Shown in pieces: positions 58,843 to 64,000 of a stretch of DNA of 64,000 bases; the stretch's first letter is position 1; each line of letters opens with the position of its first letter. Below the pieces are notes generated by a model, which saw only the letters and a list, made by a program, of their open reading frames with translations, searched no databases and was not told the DNA's origin. The DNA lies in the NCBI RefSeq assembly GCF_026151205.1, contig NC_087073.1, forward strand, positions 13,659,837-13,723,836. The letters run 5' to 3'. This stretch comes from Bolinopsis microptera. Lineage: Eukaryota > Ctenophora > Tentaculata > Lobata > Bolinopsidae. A program made the position numbers and the translations under genes.

Positions 58843-60181
58843 TATGCAAATCAAACGAATAACGGCCGATGTAGCAAAAAGTGCGGCGATAGGTCAACAG
58901 TGCGATTCCGCACCCATCGCACTTATAATTATATGTTGCCTGTGCTCTAGAACTTGAACTTTTGAGTTTTGGGTAACACTCTCTCATGAATTCCTTCTAC
59001 CAACATCGTGCAATAAAACGCTAGCTGCACCTCTCTCGTAACTCAAAATATCCGTTACGAATAATTACAAAAAAGGCCTTTTTAATCGCCTATTAAATGT
59101 TTTACAGGCGAAAAGTTCATTACTTACCCAGTCTACATATATATTCAAATATCCAAATTAGAATATTTCTCAACAGGGAATTTCAACATTATATAAATGC
59201 AGTGCATTGTGTCTTTACTCTTTATAACGTTATAAGATTAGCTGCACACCAGACATGGGCGCCGCAGTCATGCTGCATACGCCGCTGCCGCCATCAAAAT
59301 TCAAATATTCCACGCCGCAGTGCCTTACATTTTTAACCAATTTTAAATTAAGATGATTACGATATTCGAAAAATGCTCGATCTTAACTTTAATCTACGCT
59401 TAAACACCTGTATGTGGTGTATCAATATAATCGATATCGTGCCTGTAATACTAATGATTTTTAGATGGAGCACGCAAGCAATAGTTGCGGCAAAATTATT
59501 TCACGCCGATGAGCAAAATATGGCTACACGCCGCCGCCAGATCATTTGACAGTGGCTCAAACATCTGACGCACATGAACATAGCTTTCATAATTTAATAT
59601 TTTAGGGCTGGTGGTGTTAACGCGACGAGTTGTAGCTATGCTTGTTTCAATGATTAGCCTTATAATTGTGATATTTATTTTTCTCGGTACAACTATAATT
59701 CTCGAATTGGCTTTCTTTAAAGAGTTCTTTCCCAAAATCGCCAATATGTGATTTTTGCAAAAGTTATTAACGTTTCAAAATGATGACAGAATTATATATT
59801 GTACTTATTTTATTAGGCTCCTTACTAGACTCTCTTTTGATAGTTTACATACCAGAAGACAGGGGTTTCTTTGAAAAATCGTCTGTGATTTATAAGGAAG
59901 TACGAGCTTTTCAGTATCTGATGCAGCTTCGGTGGAAGTTTCTATAGTAATGTTTCTATAGCGATGTTACCTGTTACTTTAGTGATGGTACTGGTTACTA
60001 TACAGAAATCAGGCTAGCACGTGTTAAATTTCCTTGTATTTTAGTAGTAACTACAAACCAGGAAAAGGAATCGCCCTCGGATGCCATTGTGCTGCAACAA
60101 TACAAGACGACCAGTATTGGAGGGAGCGTCACGTGGTACTGGAGGGAGTATTGCTCAATAATACAATTAACAAACTGCAGC
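58843..60181. other. non-coding, nothing recognised
   Basis: Apart from the partial dispersed repeat near 58865-58925 no structure was seen. Open frames are short and lack motifs. Confidence 0.4.
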
Positions 60182-60373
60182 CTATCTCATGTGACTAGAA
60201 TACTGCTCTTTGCTTAGCTGAGCTGATTGGAGCAGCTTTACAAAGGATTGGCAATAAATTTCCTGCATCAGCCGCTCTGGAATCTTAACATTTCTAGGAC
60301 CTCTTAAAGCACTCTCTACTACTGCTGCTGCAACGCTGTCGGCTGTCACATTGTTATGACAACGCTGTCTTTG
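60182..60373 (-). other. possible terminal coding exon, unidentified
   Basis: A 63-residue frame ends at TAG 60182-60184. The part after a possible acceptor (AATGTGACAG) reads AAVVESALRGPRNVKIPERL then MQEIYCQSFVKLLQSAQLSK. Composition looks protein-like (mixed amphipathic helix pattern), but there is no ATG, no partner exon and no family I know. Confidence 0.2.
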
Positions 60374-60621
60374 TCACGTTTGTGACTGGGGTGGTGGCCG
60401 CTCAGCAAATTCATCAGTTTGTTATCCATTTCCAGCCACTTTCCAGGCTTCCAGCTCCATATCAGACAGATCTAAGTGATAACGCAATACAATTACATGC
60501 CCTTATCATAGTGCCCCTATATATACCCATTTAATAATGCTTAAGAACATATAAATTTTAAAACGACGAGTGCCCACCGCAACCGATGTTTTAACGGATC
60601 GTCAAAGAGTCGTATGTACAG

Positions 60622-60658
<37 letters not shown>

Positions 60659-61260
60659 CTGTTAAATTCGCACCAAACGTATTATTCGAATTAATTTCGC
60701 ATACGAATTTTTCTCTGAAAAAATTGCCGCATGTAAAAAAATATACCAAATACGGGAACAGGAAGTCACGTGCCCGCATCAAAATGTTCACGATAGTTGG
60801 CTTTGTATGGTGGAATATTGCCAAAACATGTACTTCCCGCGACAGGTGCGTCGTTACTGGTCAGTGCAGGGGTGACGGGTGTAGGAATGATTTTCTTCAA
60901 TCTTCATGGGGGGGGGGGCCAAATTCTAAATATTTTTTAGCGCTTCGCGCCACAGCCTAAATTTTTTGGGGCTTCGCGCCAAAGCCTGAATTTCGAGGGT
61001 AAGGACAAAAGGAAATTGCAGCATGTGCGGTATCGCGATTTTTCACATTTGCCGCGACAAATCGCGATTTTTCAGATCCTATTCCTAGTGGGCCTTACGA
61101 CAAATCGCGATTTTTTAGTTATCCGCGTCAAATTGCGCATTTTCCTTTGAATATGAGGAAAAATTCGAGTATTATATGTGGGCCAAATATCACGTTTTCT
61201 ATAATTAGTATATGAAACCAATCAGTATCACATCCACAACCTTCCGAATGTAGGTATGGA
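60374..61260. other. non-coding with poly-C and short direct repeats
   Basis: Contains the poly-C tract, a doubled GGGG-CTTCGCGCCA-AGCCT motif (about 60940-60990) and repeated CGACAAATCGCGATTTTT blocks (about 61030-61115). Confidence 0.45.
60622..60654 (+). repeat. poly-C tract (33)
   Basis: Thirty-three consecutive C. Real length is uncertain because such runs are hard to sequence. On the other strand it is a long G run able to form quadruplexes. Confidence 0.9.
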
Positions 61261-61965
61261 CTTCAAAAAACCGAAAAATATATTTTCGGCTCAGAATGAT
61301 CAGGGTAGCATGAAACATGAACAAAAGTAATTTCCAGAAAAACTTTGAAAAATTTTGACTTAGAAAATTTTCGGTGGGAGTCATTCTCGATACATACCTC
61401 CGAAAGCAGAGCTCCCGCTTCCGAGCTCGTATTGCGAAGAGGAGGCCTGCTTCCCGAGATCGCATTACAAAGGGGATCAACCCTCGAGTCCAAAATCGTA
61501 TTATGAAGGGTAGGTGCGGACTTCGAAAACCGAAAAAAATATTTTTGGCTCAGAATAATCAGGGTTGCATGAAACATGAACAAAACTAAAAGTAGTTTCA
61601 AGAAAACTTTGAACATTTTTGACTTATATTATTAGAAAATTTTCGGTCCGAGTCATTCTCGATACGTACCTCTGAAAGCAGAGCTCCCGCTTCCGAGCTC
61701 GTATTGCGAAGGGGAGGCCTGCCTTCCGAGATCGCATTACAAAGGGGAACCCTAGAGTCCAAAATCGTATATCGAACTTCGAAAACCGAACAAAATATTT
61801 TTGGCTCATATTCATAATGATCAGGGTAGCATGAAACATGAACAAAAGTAGTTTCCAAGAATCCTTTGAAAATTTTTGACTTCGAAAATGTTTGGTCCTA
61901 GTCATTCTCAGTACGTACCTCTGAAAGCAGAGATCCCGCTTCCGAGCTGGAAAATTTGAGAAAAA
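61261..61965 (+). repeat. ~258-bp tandem repeat, about 2.7 units
   Basis: The phrase CTTC(G)AAAAACCGAA..ATATTTT.GGCTCA starts at 61261, 61521 and 61777 (steps 260 and 256). Each unit continues with AGGGTAGCATGAAACATGAA, TTTTGACTTAGAAAATTTTC, CTCTGAAAGCAGAGCTCCCG and GAGATCGCATTACAAAGGGG. The minus-strand open frames across it (FMFHATLIIL repeats) follow the repeat and look non-functional. Confidence 0.9.
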
Positions 61966-62886
61966 AAATGTTTTTCCCAAAAATTTTTGGAAACCTAAAT
62001 TAAAAAGTTGGCCCTTTTTAGCCCCTTGCCCAGATTTCATGGGGGGGTGATGGCCCCCCTGCCCCTCGCTTCCAACACCCCTGGGTCAGTGACTAGCGTG
62101 GGTACTGACCAAGATCGCAAGGGGTTAAATTTAGCTCATACCCGAAGACGTTATGTAATGGAGTAAACTAATTTCTCTTAATAAACTTGAATCACTTAGT
62201 TTCCTCCACTACACAGTCTATTCTACTTGTCGCGATTTGTAAGTTTGAGATTTGGAGTATAGCTAGCGTCACAATTTACATGTTACATATCCAACTAGAT
62301 CATAGACTCAAGAATGCTGCGCGTTCCCACAGCCACATTTTTACCGAATTTTTAGCGCATTTTTTGGCGAATTTAACAGCCCTAAAAATTAACACTTGAA
62401 GTTGTAAATTGGCAAATTATTCGCGTACTTTTTGAGAACTCTTAATACGCCGTACTTTTTGACGAAAATTTGGCGAATTTAACAGCCTGCCCCCCCCCCC
62501 CCCCCTGTATATACAGTCAAACCTCTCTATTCCGGCCTCTATTCCGGTATAGAGAGGTTCACACGATCCCAATTCCTGGTATCTAGCCTGCTAATGTTAT
62601 CAAGCGTAAATACTATCTCTATAACAGTCTCCACCATTATACCCCGTTCCTAAGTGCGAGATTGAAAATGTTTACCATATTTGAAGTAGAACTGTGATTA
62701 ATTTTAAGTAGCAAAGAGTGCACTGTACAACTACATGCAACTTTACAATTAATTTCACGAAATTTGTTTTTTAAAGATGCTGTGCTTTGTTGATACAAGT
62801 GTACGATCTTTCCTCTGACTTACTCGAAATGAAAATGGCGTTTATAGTACTATTTTACCTGATTAAAATCTCGACAGACACTAGGC
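61966..62886. other. non-coding with poly-C and pogo-like terminus
   Basis: No gene. Holds a 16-C run (62490-62505) followed at once by the hairpin at 62512-62567. The rest is AT-rich. Confidence 0.4.
62512..62567. mobile_element. pogo/Tigger-like transposon terminus or tiny MITE
   Basis: CAGTCAAACCTCTCTATTCCGG, opposed by CCGGTATAGAGAGGTT, forms a hairpin of two opposed ends. The start CAGTCAAACCTCTCTAT is the typical terminal sequence of pogo/Tigger-type Tc1-mariner elements, and TATA (target TA) precedes it. Only the ends are present, with about 8 bases between them. Confidence 0.4.
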
Positions 62887-63182
62887 GCTCTCTGCTAGGC
62901 AACAAGTTGCTAGCTGCTCTCTGCTAGGCAACAAGTTGCTAGCTGCTCTCTGCTAGGCAACAAGTTGCTAGCTGCTCTCTGCTAGGCAACAAGTTGCTAG
63001 CTGCTCTCTGCTAGGCAACAAGTTGCTAGCTGCTCTCTGCTAGGCAACAAGTTGCTAGCTGCTCTCTGCTAGGCAACAAGTTGCTAGCTGCTCTCTGCTA
63101 GGCAACAAATTGCTAGCTGCTCTCTGCTAGGCAACAAGTTGCTAGCTGCTCTCTGCTAGGCAACAAGTTGTTAGCTGCTCTC
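62887..63182 (+). repeat. 29-bp tandem repeat, about 10 units
   Basis: Units join GCTCTCTG to CTAGGCAACAAGTTGCTAG. The second half is an almost perfect hairpin (CTAGGCAAC-AA-GTTGCTAG). Units are nearly identical (one AAATTG, one TTGTTAG variant), so the array is young. Confidence 0.95.
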
Positions 63183-63565
63183 TGGTTGGCAGTGTCCTGG
63201 GCAGTTATAGAGGGATTTAATATTTCACTTAGGTTATTTTTTCTGTTAACCTCGAATTTGCTAGTCACTAGTTTCTCGACCGTTTTTTGCATCCAAATCA
63301 TTTTTTCTGTTCCCAATAACCTTTAAAGTAATAGCGATAAGGCGTACAACTAGTGTATCATTAACTGAGAGAAAGACGCGTGTTTATGTTCAATGAGATT
63401 CAAGTTTAAACACAAAAACTTGTCCTTCTAATGAACAATAATGACACGTAATGAACATTGTTGTTGCGGAACGCAGGATTTTTGAACGTTTACATTAAAT
63501 ATTTCTACACCGTCTACTAATCACCCAATTAACTAATTAAGCTGACCGAGAAGGAGATAACCAAG
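63183..63565. other. upstream region of the ShKT gene
   Basis: No gene. AT-rich; presumably promoter and 5' UTR. Confidence 0.35.
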
Positions 63566-64000
63566 ATGATAATGAAACTGCTTCAGATTTGTATTGTCAC
63601 CTCCAGTCTGTTCATCCTCTCGCAAGGTAGATATTCAACATACAGTAAAATCTAAGAGTTCCTCAACGAGACGTCAACAAACCAAAATCACATATTCAGT
63701 TATTCGCATATTCACATAATATGAGCACTGCTCCTCCAAGTCCTAAGGGGATCGCACAACATGCAAATCCCGCTTGAAATTACTCTGCGTATTAAAAAAA
63801 TAACATTTTGATCTAGCGAGCTTTGCTTAAGGTAAACGGTTGGTAACATTTTCAGGGACTGATTGCGGTAAAGATGACATAAGAGAATGTATGAGATGGA
63901 AAGGCATGGGCATGTGCAACAAAGAACCCTACCTCACCAAGTGCCCTCATGCTTGCGGTCAATGTAAGTCGTTCTTATAATTTAAATACTTTTACAACAG
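63566..64000 (+). CDS. secreted ShKT-domain protein, 5' part (gene runs off the window)
   Basis: Exon 1, 63566-63626, opens with the signal peptide MIMKLLQICIVTSSLFILSQ and ends CAAG before GTAGAT. Exon 2, 63856-63963, follows ATTTTCAG and ends CAAT before GTAAGT. Phases agree (1 then 1). Exon 2 encodes one ShKT module with the spacing C-x6-C-x8-C-x8-C-x3-C-x2-C (CGKDDIREC, MC, KC, PHAC; the sixth Cys is completed by the next exon if that begins GT or GC). The family covers potassium-channel-blocking peptides of cnidarian venoms and also ShKT modules in proteases and other secreted proteins. With only one module visible the two cannot be told apart. Positions 63964-64000 are the start of an intron. 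Confidence 0.75.

Noticed and set aside
61205-62040. Several overlapping minus-strand frames with FMFHATLIIL
   Set aside because: They follow the ~258-bp tandem repeat and change frame between units, so the repeat is probably not coding.
1-64000. tRNA, rRNA or snRNA genes
   Set aside because: No convincing cloverleaf or box pattern was found by eye; the A/B-box-like words in 20732-21172 are in the wrong order for a tRNA.

Overview
The window looks like nuclear DNA of an invertebrate animal. It is AT-rich, has GT-AG introns, is heavily loaded with tandem repeats and fragments of non-LTR retroelements, and carries secreted and membrane protein genes of metazoan type. The retroelement families, the ShKT-domain gene at the right edge and the general style suggest a cnidarian, perhaps a hydrozoan. 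This is a guess from style and not proven by any single feature. All gene models were read by eye from ORFs and splice signals. No database was consulted.

Layout. 1-1.83 kb: 3' part of a decayed LINE. 2.9-3.85 kb: a small two-exon gene (minus strand) for an 88-residue single-pass membrane protein. 4.6-15.5 kb: gene-poor, with four retroelement, micro-exon or dispersed-repeat remnants and large arrays: a 9-bp GTAAC minisatellite, a 41-bp minisatellite with a TGAGTCA site in each unit, and a 60-bp satellite with a higher-order period of six units. 16.39-18.39 kb: an intronless orphan class A-like GPCR with a long, repeat-containing, glycosylation-rich ectodomain (plus strand). 20.5-21.4 kb: a terminal-inverted-repeat element.

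22.07-54.54 kb is the heart of the window: four tandem paralogues on the minus strand of the C3/alpha-2-macroglobulin/TEP thioester superfamily (called D, C, B, A in transcription order). Each has nine coding exons with the same splice phases. The last exon is 3.4-3.75 kb and carries the bait-like region, the GCGEQNM thioester, a candidate catalytic His and, in A, B and D, a C-terminal netrin-like (C345C-type) segment. C is probably a pseudogene (one-base frameshift in exon 6, C-terminal segment lost). The bait-like region is almost unrelated between copies, while the sequence next to it is nearly identical, which points to gene conversion around a diversifying cassette. D-C and B-A are only about 0.4-0.46 kb apart, and a 3' splice acceptor sits two bases before the start codon in all four.

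54.6-63.5 kb: mostly non-coding, with a LINE 3' fragment (minus), minisatellites, long poly-C tracts, a ~260-bp tandem repeat and a pogo-like terminus. 63.57 kb to the end: the first two exons of a secreted ShKT-domain (six-cysteine) protein gene that continues beyond the window.

How they fit together: the thioester array is an innate-immunity-type gene family, and the ShKT and GPCR genes are secreted or surface products. Nothing in the sequence links these three functionally.
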